A stretch of DNA of 64,000 bases from an uncultured Castellaniella sp. (GCF_937988725.1 NZ_CALKHS010000008.1:1-64000); one strand, 5' to 3'. Counted from the first letter of the stretch, positions 44,219 through 53,266 are shown. The notes: generated by a model not told the origin, from the sequence alone. A program made the numbers and translations.

Positions 44219-44947
44219 TCAAACGGCATGTCCCGCCAGAAGGCTGGCCAATTCGCGGGACACGCCGTGATACGCGATCCCGGGGACCGGCGGCGCGCGC
44301 GGCGCCTCGCTCGCCAGCCCCGCCTGGACCGCCTGCGCCATGGCGGCCGCGAGCGGGTCGATCAGCCGGACGGAGGCCCGCAGGCGCCCCCCGAAGCCGG
44401 ACAGGGCCGAACCGCCCAGAATGATCGTACGGGCTCCGGCCCGGGTGGCATCATCCACGGCGCTTTGCATCATGTCTGTGAAGGCGGCAGGATTCCTGGT
44501 GATGTCCAGACCCGTGGTATCAACGGCAAATATGCCGCGCGCCAAATCGGCATGCGGCATCGACAGCATTCGCTCGCCGAGCATCGGCACCCATGCCGCG
44601 CCCGCCGTGATGATCGCGAAAGGCTCTTGATGGAAAGCAGCGGACGCTACCGACGATTCCAGCAAGCCGACCACAGGCACCGAGGCGAGCTCGCGCAGCG
44701 CCTCAAGGCCCGGATCACCGAAGCAGGCAACGACGACGACATCCACCCGGCCGTGATACTGCACGTAGGCATCCAGGCCCGCATGAGCGGCAATGGCATA
44801 AGAGACCCGCGACGCAATGACCGCTCCTCCGAATCGAGCCGTCGCCGGCACGATTGTCACGTCCCCAGGAACGTGCTGCCGCGCTTCTCGAACAATATGC
44901 CGCGTCATCTCCAGCGACGTATTGGGGTTCAACAGCAGGATATCCAT
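44219..44947 (-). CDS. Asp/Glu/hydantoin (allantoin) racemase-family protein, single-Cys
   Basis: This 242-aa protein has the racemase fold. LLLNPNTSLEMT at the N-terminus and VVVACFGDPG hold the first catalytic Cys (Cys75). The second catalytic Cys, expected in a GCAGM-like loop, is missing: residues 178-184 read GGSALSG, and Cys75 is the only cysteine in the protein. It could still be a hydantoin/allantoin racemase with altered chemistry, but a decarboxylase, isomerase or hydrolase is possible, as in one-cysteine relatives such as arylmalonate decarboxylase. Last gene of the TRAP operon, 1 base after gntR. Confidence 0.85.
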   Translation of the reverse strand: MDILLLNPNTSLEMTRHIVREARQHVPGDVTIVPATARFGGAVIASRVSYAIAAHAGLDAYVQYHGRVDVVVVACFGDPGLEALRELASVPVVGLLESSVASAAFHQEPFAIITAGAAWVPMLGERMLSMPHADLARGIFAVDTTGLDITRNPAAFTDMMQSAVDDATRAGARTIILGGSALSGFGGRLRASVRLIDPLAAAMAQAVQAGLASEAPRAPPVPGIAYHGVSRELASLLAGHAV

Positions 44948-44948
44948 G

Positions 44949-45674
44949 CTATCGATCTCCCGCCGGGGACGCCGCCTTCCGCGCGGCATAAGAGTCAATC
45001 GCCCGACGCAGCGCAGGCAGTACATCCGCCTTTCCCGCCGGAACCGCCCGCGGCAGCAACCGGGTTTCAATCAGCGCCAGATGCACCATCATGGCGTGCG
45101 CAGCGGCGGGCGAGTCCCGCTCCTCCAGCGCGCGCAGTATGGCTTCATGCTCATCCACCGCGCAAGCCGTCGCATTGCTGTCTTCGAAGAGAGCAACCAG
45201 CATGGAAGTTTTCGCGACCAATTCCTGCATGGTACGGATGAGGAAGTCGTTGCCCGTCATATGCGCCAGGATGATGTGGAACTCTCCTGACAGACGGACC
45301 GATTCGGCGCGGCTACGCTGGTGATGCGCATGCTGCTCGCTTGCGAAATGAATCCGGAGCGACGCCCTCTGTTCATCGTTCAGGCACTCGGCAAGCCGCC
45401 AGGCGATGCCGCCTTCCACAATCCGGCGCGCCTCATAAATTTCATGGGCATCCTGGATGCTGGGGTTGACGACATAGGCGCCGCGATTGGGAATGATTTC
45501 AATCAGGCGCTCATGCCCCAGACGGTGCAGGACCTTGCGGATGCGCTCCCGAGTGACGCCAAACGTGGTGGCCAGCCGCTGTTCTCCCAGTTTGGCCCCG
45601 GCAGCCAGCTGTCCCGAAAGCAGGGCCTCCGACAGAACGTCATAAATGACTTGGTCATCGAACTTCAGCGCCAT
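44949..45674 (-). CDS. GntR-family regulator with FCD ligand domain
   Basis: This 241-aa protein has an N-terminal winged helix (residues about 10-75: GAKLGEQRLATTFGVTRERIRKVLHRL) and a helical FCD domain (about 95-225). In the latter EFHIILA, DEHEAILRALEERD and MMVHL supply the usual Asp/His metal and ligand residues. FCD regulators typically sense carboxylated metabolites. Because it lies inside the operon, 16 bases after the deacetylase gene, it probably controls its own operon through the symmetric site upstream of dctP. Confidence 0.92.
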   Translation of the reverse strand: MALKFDDQVIYDVLSEALLSGQLAAGAKLGEQRLATTFGVTRERIRKVLHRLGHERLIEIIPNRGAYVVNPSIQDAHEIYEARRIVEGGIAWRLAECLNDEQRASLRIHFASEQHAHHQRSRAESVRLSGEFHIILAHMTGNDFLIRTMQELVAKTSMLVALFEDSNATACAVDEHEAILRALEERDSPAAAHAMMVHLALIETRLLPRAVPAGKADVLPALRRAIDSYAARKAASPAGDR

Positions 45675-45690
45675 CGATGCTTCACCTGTC

Positions 45691-46575
45691 CTATGCTGCC
45701 GACGGCACGCTGGCTATCCAATGCCGAGCGATCTGCTCTCGGGTGGCAACCCAGCCGCCCTGCGCAGCGACGTGCGCAAAAATTCGCTCCAGCGCGCTCA
45801 TCCGTGCGGGTCGACCGATCATACGCAGGTGCAGCCCGACCGACAGCATTCGCGGAAACCGCTGCCCTTCGCGATACAGCCAGTCGAACCCATCGCACAC
45901 ATAGCGGGCAAACGACTCCCCCGTGTCGAAGCGATTGGTATTCTGGAATTGCATGTCGTTCGTATCGAATGCATAGGGCAGGACAAGATGACGTTCACCG
46001 CACACGTCGACAAAATAGGGCGTGTCGTCATTATAAGCATCGCTGTCGTACAGAAAGCCCTGTTCGCGCAGCAGGACGCGAGTGTTGGCCGTCCGGACCG
46101 AGCGCGTATGCCAACCCACCGGGGAGCGCCCCGTGGCCTGCCGGATCGCTTCCACGGTCATGGCAATGACCCGGCGTTCGGTCTCGATCGGCATGCCGGC
46201 ATGGGTCTGCCAGCGAAATCCATGCGCGGCGATTTCGTGTCCCCGGCGAGCCGCGTCCTGAACCAGCCAAGGCGATCGCCGGACCGCCTGGCCACAGGCG
46301 CTGACGGTCAGCGGAATCCCGTACTGTTCCGCAAGATCGACGATGCGCCAGTAGGCGACCCTGGTCCCGTATTCAAAATGGCTGTCGATGCAAGGGTCCA
46401 GGACGTCCTGTTGATCAATGACTTCATAAATCGACTCGTTGCAGGCGTCGCCATCTGCGATACTGAACTCCGCGCCTTCCTCGAAATTCAATACGAACGA
46501 CACCGCCACCCTGGCCCCGCCCGGCCACGCCACAGCGGGCGGCTGGTCGCCATACCCCCTCAGATCACGCATCAT
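45691..46575 (-). CDS. PuuE-like allantoinase / NodB-family deacetylase
   Basis: This 294-aa NodB-fold hydrolase groups by motif with PuuE allantoinases and related chitin-deacetylase-like proteins. VAVSFVLNFEEGAE replaces the classical TFDDG motif, then GHEIAAHGFRW, and LYDSDAYNDDTPYF. PuuE opens the hydantoin ring of allantoin to allantoate without needing a metal. The neighbouring racemase-like gene and TRAP importer support a ureide or cyclic-imide substrate, but a carbohydrate amide cannot be excluded. A second ATG at 46572 is equally possible. 7 bases after dctM. Confidence 0.85.
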   Translation of the reverse strand: MMRDLRGYGDQPPAVAWPGGARVAVSFVLNFEEGAEFSIADGDACNESIYEVIDQQDVLDPCIDSHFEYGTRVAYWRIVDLAEQYGIPLTVSACGQAVRRSPWLVQDAARRGHEIAAHGFRWQTHAGMPIETERRVIAMTVEAIRQATGRSPVGWHTRSVRTANTRVLLREQGFLYDSDAYNDDTPYFVDVCGERHLVLPYAFDTNDMQFQNTNRFDTGESFARYVCDGFDWLYREGQRFPRMLSVGLHLRMIGRPARMSALERIFAHVAAQGGWVATREQIARHWIASVPSAA

Positions 46576-46582
46576 GTTTTCC

Positions 46583-47875
46583 TTAACGACCTATCATTGT
46601 TCTGGGCAGATACAGCACAATTTCCGGGAATATCGCGAACATCACGATTGCCGACACCAACAAAAAGAAGAACGGCACCGACGCCTTGGCCACAGCCAGC
46701 AGATCGCGTCCCGTCAGGGCTTGCAGAATAAAAAGGTTGAAGCCGACCGGCGGCGTGATTTGCGCCAACTCGACAATGACCACCAGGTAGATGCCAAACC
46801 AGACCGGGTCGATGCCAACCGCCTGGGTCATGGGCAACACGATGGCCGCAGTCAGCACGATCATCGACACGCCTTCCAGGAAGCATCCCAGCACCAAATA
46901 CAGCAGCGTCAGAGCCGCCAGTAATTGATACTGATTCAAGTTCATGGCGACCACGGCTTCGGCTGCGACCTTCGGGATGCCCGAGAAGTCCAGCGCCGTG
47001 GTGAGCACGGACGCACCCGCAATGATCAATAGAATCAAGGTGGACGTCTTGACCGTGCCCGTGAGCGCCCTGTGCAGCATGGGCCAGGACATGGAGCCGC
47101 CGGCCGTAGCAAGCACCATGGCGCCAGCCACGCCGATGACAGCCGACTCCGTGGGCGTGGCCCAGCCGCCGTAGATGCTGCCGATCACCACGAACACCAG
47201 CATGATCGGGGGCACGATTCGTCCCACGTCGCGCCAGCGGACCTGATCATCGGCCCGATCTTCGGGCACGCCGTCACGATGCAACAACGACCAGAGGACG
47301 ATATACCCCATGAACAGGCCCATCAGCACCAAGCCCGGCAACACCCCTGCGAGAAACAGTCGAGCGATCGAGGTCTGGCTGACAATACCGTAGACGATCA
47401 TCATGATCGACGGAGGAATCAGCAAACCCAGCGTTCCAGACCCGGTCAGGGTGCCAATGATCATGCTTTCCCGATAGCCGCGGCGGGTCAGTTCAGGCAC
47501 CGACATTCGCCCGATCGTCGCGCAACACACGCCGCTGGAGCCGACGATTGCGGCCAGCACCCCGCAGCCCAGGACATTGACGTGCAGCAGCCTGCCCGGC
47601 AGCCAGCGCACGAGCGGAGCAAACCCGCGAAACATGTTTTCCGACAACTTGGACTGGAACAGCAGTTCGCCCATCAGCAGGAACAGCGGCAATGCGGTCA
47701 AGGGCCAGCTGTCGATGGATGCGAAAACCGCGCTGGCCACCAGCCCGCCGGCATTGCTGGCATCGAGCATCACCAGCCCCGCGATGCCGACGACCAGCAA
47801 TGACAAGCCGACCCAGAACCCCAAGGACAACAGAACGGCGAGCAACACGACCAACGTGATGAAAATACCAGTCAT
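46583..47875 (-). CDS. TRAP transporter large permease (DctM family)
   Basis: This 430-aa inner-membrane protein has about 12 hydrophobic helices and is the sodium-coupled transport subunit. Helix-flanking motifs such as GGVLPGLVLMG, PVGFNLFILQALTG and IPPSIMMIVYG are typical of DctM/SiaM. It overlaps the dctQ stop by 4 bases. Confidence 0.94.
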   Translation of the reverse strand: MTGIFITLVVLLAVLLSLGFWVGLSLLVVGIAGLVMLDASNAGGLVASAVFASIDSWPLTALPLFLLMGELLFQSKLSENMFRGFAPLVRWLPGRLLHVNVLGCGVLAAIVGSSGVCCATIGRMSVPELTRRGYRESMIIGTLTGSGTLGLLIPPSIMMIVYGIVSQTSIARLFLAGVLPGLVLMGLFMGYIVLWSLLHRDGVPEDRADDQVRWRDVGRIVPPIMLVFVVIGSIYGGWATPTESAVIGVAGAMVLATAGGSMSWPMLHRALTGTVKTSTLILLIIAGASVLTTALDFSGIPKVAAEAVVAMNLNQYQLLAALTLLYLVLGCFLEGVSMIVLTAAIVLPMTQAVGIDPVWFGIYLVVIVELAQITPPVGFNLFILQALTGRDLLAVAKASVPFFFLLVSAIVMFAIFPEIVLYLPRTMIGR

Positions 47876-48402
47876 GGCGTCTCCTTCGAACCGGCCGCTG
47901 CCAAAGCAGCCGCATCGTCTTTTTCACTGACGGCGAAACAGACCGGCTGTCCCCGCAGGACCCGCACGCCATCCCGCAACAGCGCCAGAGCGAACAAGCC
48001 GAAACCCAACGCCACCGGCGACATGGGCAGCCACATCGGAATGGCAATCAAGCCATCGCTCAAATCGTGATAAACAAAAGCCATCCAGGCGAGGCTGCCG
48101 GAATGCCAGGCGATGGCGCCACACAACGCGGCAGCCCCGACATGGCTGAGTACGTCCACGCCACGGCGCAACCCCGCGGGCAGATGCCGGTACAGCGCAT
48201 CCACACGGACGTGCGCCCCCCCCGCGTAGGCGTAGACCAGCCCGAAGAACGCCATGCCCACCATCAGATAAGTCGTGATGATTTCGGATGACGGCACCAG
48301 GATTCCAAAGGGACGCAACACCAAGGTCGCGATGAGAACCAACACCATCCCCGACAGGCACATCACGGAAACGGCGCCCGCGCATCGAACGAGGCGATCC
48401 AT
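47872..48402 (-). CDS. TRAP transporter small permease (DctQ family)
   Basis: This 176-aa four-helix membrane subunit pairs with DctM. The N-terminus begins in a first helix (VMCLSGMVLVLIATLVLRP), and AGGAHVRVDALYRHLP matches the conserved Q-subunit loop. Spacing is tight: 9 bases after dctP, 4-base overlap with dctM. Confidence 0.92.
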   Translation of the reverse strand: MDRLVRCAGAVSVMCLSGMVLVLIATLVLRPFGILVPSSEIITTYLMVGMAFFGLVYAYAGGAHVRVDALYRHLPAGLRRGVDVLSHVGAAALCGAIAWHSGSLAWMAFVYHDLSDGLIAIPMWLPMSPVALGFGLFALALLRDGVRVLRGQPVCFAVSEKDDAAALAAAGSKETP

Positions 48403-48411
48403 GACCGAGCC

Positions 48412-49425
48412 CTAGCGCTTGACCGAATCAAGATAGAGATCCAGCACCTTGCGTTGCTCAGCGGATGCCTTCGATTTCCAATCTTCTTCCATCTGCACAC
48501 CGACCTGCTGCAATTGCTTGATGAACGACGGGGACGCCTGGACGACATTCACCCCCTTGTTCCGCATGACGAGCAATTGCTCATCCGTCAGTGCCTTCAT
48601 CCGATCAAAGCCGGCCTTTTCAGCAGCCTTGCCTGCGTCGATCAACGCCGCCTGCTCCTGCTTCGACAATTTCCGGAACACATCGGTATTGATGACCACC
48701 AGCTGCTTCGTGAACAGCGCGCCGACCATCGTCAGATTCTTCACGAAATCCCACGCCTGCGTGTCAATGCCCGTCTGGGGAGACGTGAACATCGCATTGA
48801 TCAGTCCGGTCGAAAACGCCTGCGGAATTTCTCCGAACTGGACAATCAAGGGCTCAGCCTTCAGCAAATCGCCCATGCGACGGGTTTCCGTGCTGTAGAC
48901 CCGCAGTTTCAGGCCCTCCAGATCCTGCACTTGCGCGACAGGCTTGACCGTGTAGAAACCCTGCGGCGGATTCCACATCGCGAACAGCACCGTCATGCCG
49001 CGCTTTTCAAACGAAGCGGTCAGATAGGGCCGGGAGGCCTGCCAGAGCTTCTCGGCGGCATCATAGTCACCGGCCAGAAAAGGGATGGCATCCAGAATAT
49101 AGACGGGGTCCTGATTCCCATAGTTGCCAAGCCGGACATCCGCCAATGCCACCTGGTTGGTCTGCACCGCCCTCATCATTTCCGGCAACTTCACCAGCGA
49201 TTGATTGTTGTGCAAGTCGATTCCCAAGGAGCCGCCGCTGCGGCTGTGAACGTCCGCAATAAAGTCGCGGACGGTCTGGGTCAGATAGTTGGCATCCGGA
49301 TATCCGGATGCCATTTTGAGATTGGCGGCGGCAGCGGAAACAGCTGCCGCCCACAGCAGGGCGCCCACGAAAGCCACAACGTACAGCGGGGTCCTGAAAG
49401 CAAGCTTTGTCTTGGAAGTCTGCAT
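48412..49425 (-). CDS. TRAP transporter solute-binding protein (DctP family)
   Basis: This 337-aa periplasmic receptor heads the operon. It has a signal peptide with hydrophobic core LYVVAFVGALLWAAAVSAAA. LEGLKLRVYSTETRRMGDLLKAEP contains the Arg that usually binds a substrate carboxylate, and FSTGLINAMFTSPQTGIDTQAW is the family signature. The ligand is therefore probably an organic acid or carboxylated ureide. ATG 49425 begins the signal peptide; the longer frame does not. Confidence 0.92.
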   Translation of the reverse strand: MQTSKTKLAFRTPLYVVAFVGALLWAAAVSAAAANLKMASGYPDANYLTQTVRDFIADVHSRSGGSLGIDLHNNQSLVKLPEMMRAVQTNQVALADVRLGNYGNQDPVYILDAIPFLAGDYDAAEKLWQASRPYLTASFEKRGMTVLFAMWNPPQGFYTVKPVAQVQDLEGLKLRVYSTETRRMGDLLKAEPLIVQFGEIPQAFSTGLINAMFTSPQTGIDTQAWDFVKNLTMVGALFTKQLVVINTDVFRKLSKQEQAALIDAGKAAEKAGFDRMKALTDEQLLVMRNKGVNVVQASPSFIKQLQQVGVQMEEDWKSKASAEQRKVLDLYLDSVKR

Positions 49426-49459
49426 GATCGGTCTCGCAAGTAACGGTTTAGGGGGAAGA

Positions 49460-49511
49460 TTGTGCCTAACTCCATACACATTGTGCACAAATTACATTCG
49501 ATAGGGCACAA
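49460..49511 (-). promoter_or_regulatory. Symmetric three-part operator upstream of dctP
   Basis: A perfect 10-bp palindrome TTGTGCACAA (49481-49490) is flanked by TTGTGC at 49460-49465 and GCACAA at 49506-49511, each separated from it by exactly 15 bases. The half-sites repeat every 21 bp, two helical turns, and the whole array is mirror-symmetric about 49485.5. It lies 35-86 bases upstream of the TRAP operon's first gene, and GntR/FCD binding is the obvious hypothesis. Confidence 0.7.
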
Positions 49512-49609
49512 CAGGCAAGCACCAAGTGCAGCCATGGCGCTCAAACTAGGGAAAACGTGGAGATTCCTGCCGCTACGGACGGGCTCGGATGATTCTGAAA
49601 GGTGGGCGG

Positions 49610-49655
49610 AAAAGAGGCCGGGCGTAGAACAGTCTCGAGGACTGCCCTACGCCCG
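49610..49655 (-). terminator. Terminator of the OmpA-like gene
   Basis: On the minus strand a long interrupted hairpin (CGGGCGTAG 49619-49627 with CTACGCCCG 49647-49655, inner stem CAGTC/GACTG) is followed by CCTCTTTT. It lies about 50 bases past the OmpA-like stop. A smaller hairpin AAGTCGC/GCGACTT (around 49665-49682) and TTGAGAACTCAA precede it. Confidence 0.65.
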
Positions 49656-49704
49656 ACGAATGCAAGTCGCGCGGGCGACTTGAGAACTCAAGCGAACAAT
49701 CGGA

Positions 49705-50358
49705 TCACTTCACCGCGTACAGGAACAATTCCACCCGCCGGTTCAGCGCCCGCCCTTCCGGCGTATTGTTGTCGCCCACCGGGCTCGCCGACCCGCGGCC
49801 TTCCGCCGTCAGCCGGCCCGGCGCCACCCCCTGGCCCGCCAGATACTGCGTCACCGCGCCCGCGCGGCGCTGCGACAGCGGCATGTTGATCGCATCCGAC
49901 CCCGTCGTATCCGTATAGCCGATCGCCTTCGCCCGCAATTCGGGATGCTGATTCAGGGCCCGCGCCACGCTGTCCAGCACAGGCAGCAGCGCCGGCTTGA
50001 GCACCGACTTGTTCGTGTCGAACGACACATTGCTGGGAATGTTGACCTTCAAGGTCCCATCCGGCATTTCAATCACGGCAACCCCCAGATCGGATGCCCC
50101 CGACTTCTCGACATCCTGTTTGATGCCCTTCCAGTTGTAGCCCACCACCCCGCCGACCACCGACCCGATGCCCGCGCCGATCAGCGCTGCCTGACTGCTG
50201 TCCCCGATCAGCGCCCCGAGGCCCGCGCCCAGGGCCGCCCCGGCCCCCGCCCCGACAGCCGTGTGCTGGCCCTGGGGAGACATGTTGGCGCACGCCGTGA
50301 GCAAGGCCAGACTGCCGACCGCAGCCATCCGGGTGACATAGTAAGTTGCCGCTGCCAT
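49705..50358 (-). CDS. OmpA-family lipoprotein with glycine zipper
   Basis: This 217-aa outer-membrane protein begins with a signal ending in the lipobox-like LLTAC, followed by a glycine-zipper region (about residues 33-72: AVGAGAGAALGAGLGALIG..AGIGSVVGGVVG). A C-terminal OmpA peptidoglycan-binding domain follows (about 105-217: VSFDTNKSVLKP, GYTDTTGS, SQRRAGAVTQYL, NRRVEL). It probably links the outer membrane to murein, like YiaD. A GGAGAG ribosome site precedes ATG 50358. Confidence 0.93.
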   Translation of the reverse strand: MAAATYYVTRMAAVGSLALLTACANMSPQGQHTAVGAGAGAALGAGLGALIGDSSQAALIGAGIGSVVGGVVGYNWKGIKQDVEKSGASDLGVAVIEMPDGTLKVNIPSNVSFDTNKSVLKPALLPVLDSVARALNQHPELRAKAIGYTDTTGSDAINMPLSQRRAGAVTQYLAGQGVAPGRLTAEGRGSASPVGDNNTPEGRALNRRVELFLYAVK

Positions 50359-50533
50359 GGAACTCTCCTGTGCGTGATGAGATGCGCCTAGCGTAGCAGG
50401 ATGTGTCCGCGCAAATGTAAATCCTTGTTGCGATCATGGCTTTTCGTCGCAGGGCTCCGCGGGCCGCCATCCGGCCGGGCGACACGGAATACAATCAGGT
50501 CGGACAGGCGGCAGAGCCTGGCACAGGGACCTC

Positions 50534-51205
50534 ATGATCGAATTCCAGCACGTCTTCAAATCCTACGGGCGCGGCCGCAACATCCTGGCTGACGTCAACT
50601 TCCGCATCGAGCCGGGGGAATTCATCTTCGTGTCCGGCCCCTCGGGCGCGGGGAAATCCACCTTGCTGAAACTGATGGGGGGACTGGAACCCGCCAGCCG
50701 GGGATCCGTCACCGTCAACGGCCACCGCATCGACCGCCTGTCGTCGCGCACCCTGCCCTATCTGCGCCGCACCGTCGGCCTGATCCTGCAGGACGCCCAC
50801 CTGCTGTTCGACCGCCACGCATTCGACAACGTGCTGCTGCCCCTGGCCGTGCAGGGCCTGGAACCCGCCATGGCCGCCACCCGGGCGCGCGCCGCGCTGG
50901 AAAAAGTCGGCCTGCGCGGCAAGGAAGCCATGCTGCCCATCGAATTGTCCGGCGGCGAACAGCAACGGCTGGCGATCGCCCGGGCCATCGTCGGGCGGCC
51001 GGCCATTCTCATCGCCGACGAACCCACCGCCAACCTCGATCACGACAGCGCCACGCACATCATGGACGTTTTCCGGGATTTCAATCAGGTCGGGGTCACG
51101 ACCCTGATCGCTTCGCACGATACGGCCCTGATGGCCCGCTACGCCCAGCGCACCCTGCACATCGATGCCGGCCGCTTCACCGACCTGGCCGGAGTTCCCG
51201 CATGA
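50534..51205 (+). CDS. ftsE: Cell division ATP-binding protein FtsE
   Basis: This 223-aa ABC ATPase works with FtsX to activate murein hydrolases at the septum. Walker A is SGPSGAGKSTLLKLMGG, the signature LSGGEQQRLAIARAIV and Walker B AILIADEPTANLD. It overlaps ftsX by 4 bases. Confidence 0.96.
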   Translation: MIEFQHVFKSYGRGRNILADVNFRIEPGEFIFVSGPSGAGKSTLLKLMGGLEPASRGSVTVNGHRIDRLSSRTLPYLRRTVGLILQDAHLLFDRHAFDNVLLPLAVQGLEPAMAATRARAALEKVGLRGKEAMLPIELSGGEQQRLAIARAIVGRPAILIADEPTANLDHDSATHIMDVFRDFNQVGVTTLIASHDTALMARYAQRTLHIDAGRFTDLAGVPA

Positions 51206-52110
51206 AACGCTGGCTGCGCCACCACCGCTATGCCTTCAGGGTCGCCCTGCGCCGGCTGCGCCTGCACCCCTTTTCGTCCCTGGCCAACATCGTCGTCATC
51301 GCTCTGATGCTGGCGGTCCCCATCCTGGGCGCCGCCGTGCTGCAGTCCAGCCAGCCGCTGGCCAGGCAACTGGCCGTGGCCCCGGAACTCACCCTGTTCC
51401 TGGCCCCCGGCACGCCGACCGGCCAGCAGCAGGCCCTGCTCAAGCGCCTGCAGGACCAGGCGGGCGACAAGATATCCGACGCCCGGCTGCTGCCGCGCGA
51501 CCAGGCCATGGCGCAATTGCGCGCAGACCCGGCCTGGGCGCAGGCCCTGGACGCCCTGGCCGACAACCCGCTGCCCGACGCCCTGATCGTGACGTTGAAG
51601 GATTCCGACGCTCCGGCCCAGCAGGCGCGCGAACTGGCTGACACCTGGCGGCAGTGGCCGGGGGTGGACCACGTGCAGCTCGACAGCGAATGGGTGCGGC
51701 GCCTGGAATCCCTGCTGTCGTTCGTCCGGGTGGGCCTGGGTCTGCTGGCCATCGCCGTCGTCGTCGTCGTCCTGGCCACCGTCTTCAACACCGTGCGGCT
51801 ACAGGCCCTGACTCTGCGGGAGGAAATCGCCGTCGCGCGGCTGGTCGGCGCCACCGAATCCTTCGTCCGGCGGCCCTTCCTGTATCTGGGCGCGCTGACC
51901 GGGCTGGCCGCCAGCCTGCTGGCCCTGCTGCTGGCCTGGCTGGCCATGGCGCCGCTGAACACCCTGCTGGGGCATTTCGCCCAAAGCTACGGCATAGACT
52001 GGTCGCTGCGCCTGCCGGCCACGCCGGACCTGCTCCTGTCGGGCGCGCTGATCATCCTGCTGGGGGCCGTCGCCGCGCGCCTGTCCGTCACCCGCCACAC
52101 GCAGTTCTGA
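51202..52110 (+). CDS. ftsX: Cell division protein FtsX
   Basis: This 302-aa permease-like partner of FtsE has a cytoplasmic N-terminus (KRWLRHHRYAFRVALRRL), a first helix (about 28-50), a periplasmic loop (about 55-160) and three C-terminal helices of the FtsX/MacB type. It couples ATP hydrolysis to periplasmic amidase activation. The stop shares a base with the mutY start. Confidence 0.94.
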   Translation: MKRWLRHHRYAFRVALRRLRLHPFSSLANIVVIALMLAVPILGAAVLQSSQPLARQLAVAPELTLFLAPGTPTGQQQALLKRLQDQAGDKISDARLLPRDQAMAQLRADPAWAQALDALADNPLPDALIVTLKDSDAPAQQARELADTWRQWPGVDHVQLDSEWVRRLESLLSFVRVGLGLLAIAVVVVVLATVFNTVRLQALTLREEIAVARLVGATESFVRRPFLYLGALTGLAASLLALLLAWLAMAPLNTLLGHFAQSYGIDWSLRLPATPDLLLSGALIILLGAVAARLSVTRHTQF

Positions 52111-53261
52111 TGTCGGCCGCAGACCCCGCATCCCGCATCGCGGCCTGGCAGCTGCAGGCCGGCCGCCACGGCCTGCCCTGGCAGCGCACCCGCGATCCCT
52201 ACCGGATCTGGCTGTCGGAAATCATGCTGCAGCAGACCCAGGCCGCCACCGTCATTCCCTACTACCAGCGCTTCCTGGAGCGATTCCCCACCGTCGCCGC
52301 CCTGGCCGATGCGCCCGCCGACGCGGTGCTGCAAGCCTGGGCGGGCCTGGGATACTACGCCCGCGCCCGCAACCTGCACCGCTGCGCCCAGGCGATCCGC
52401 GACCGGCACGCGGGGCAATTTCCCCGCAGCGCGGCCGAACTGGAATCCCTGCCCGGCATCGGCCGTTCCACGGCGGCGGCCATTGCGGCCTTCGCCTACG
52501 GCGAACGCGCCCCGATCCTGGACGGCAACGTCCGCCGCGTGCTGGCGCGATATCTGGCCCTGGAAGGAGATCCCGGCACGACCGCCATGATGCGCGCGCT
52601 CTGGACGCACGCGCAGGCCTGGCTGGACCGTGCGCCCGCCGACCTGGACATGCAGGCCTACACCCAGGGCCAGATGGATCTGGGCGCCACCATCTGCACC
52701 CGCTCCCGCCCGGACTGCCCGCGCTGCCCGCTGTCGGCGGACTGCGCCGCGCGGCGACTGGGCCTGCAGGACGCGCTGCCCAGTCCCCGCGCACGGCGCG
52801 CCCAGGCCCGGCACCACTGCTGGATGCTGATCCTGGAATGCGAGGGTCATCTCTGGCTGCAGCGCCGGCCCGACGCCGGCATCTGGGGCGGCCTGTGGGC
52901 GCTGCCGACCTTCGACGACCGGCCCGCGCTGGACGCCGCCTGCGCCCGGTTGCCAACCGCCGCGGAAAGTTTGCAGGCCCTGGCCGGCGTCGAGCACGTG
53001 TTCACGCACTTTCGCCTGCTGATGCAGCCTGCGCGGCTGCAGCTGCCCGGGCCCTGCGCCGGAATCCGCCTGGCGCAGGACAGCGAGCCCGCGTCCCTCG
53101 CAACGCAGCGGCCGCGCAATCCGGCCGTGATCCCGGCGCAGGCGGGCGAATCCGCCTGGATCCCCATCGCCCGGCTGCGGGAAATCGGCCTGCCGGCGCC
53201 GTTGTCGCGCCTGCTGCTGGGCCTGTATCCGCCCGCCTGCGATCTCTTCTCAGGCGCGTAA
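52110..53261 (+). CDS. mutY: A/G-specific adenine glycosylase
   Basis: This 383-aa base-excision enzyme removes adenine mispaired with 8-oxoguanine. The catalytic helix-hairpin-helix region contains SEIMLQQTQAATV (catalytic Glu) and LDGNVRRV (catalytic Asp). Four cysteines in CTRSRPDCPRCPLSADC bind the 4Fe-4S cluster. The C-terminal NUDIX-like domain (about 235-370) recognises 8-oxoG. It is directly coupled to ftsX. Confidence 0.96.
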   Translation: MSAADPASRIAAWQLQAGRHGLPWQRTRDPYRIWLSEIMLQQTQAATVIPYYQRFLERFPTVAALADAPADAVLQAWAGLGYYARARNLHRCAQAIRDRHAGQFPRSAAELESLPGIGRSTAAAIAAFAYGERAPILDGNVRRVLARYLALEGDPGTTAMMRALWTHAQAWLDRAPADLDMQAYTQGQMDLGATICTRSRPDCPRCPLSADCAARRLGLQDALPSPRARRAQARHHCWMLILECEGHLWLQRRPDAGIWGGLWALPTFDDRPALDAACARLPTAAESLQALAGVEHVFTHFRLLMQPARLQLPGPCAGIRLAQDSEPASLATQRPRNPAVIPAQAGESAWIPIARLREIGLPAPLSRLLLGLYPPACDLFSGA

Positions 53262-53266
53262 GGCCG

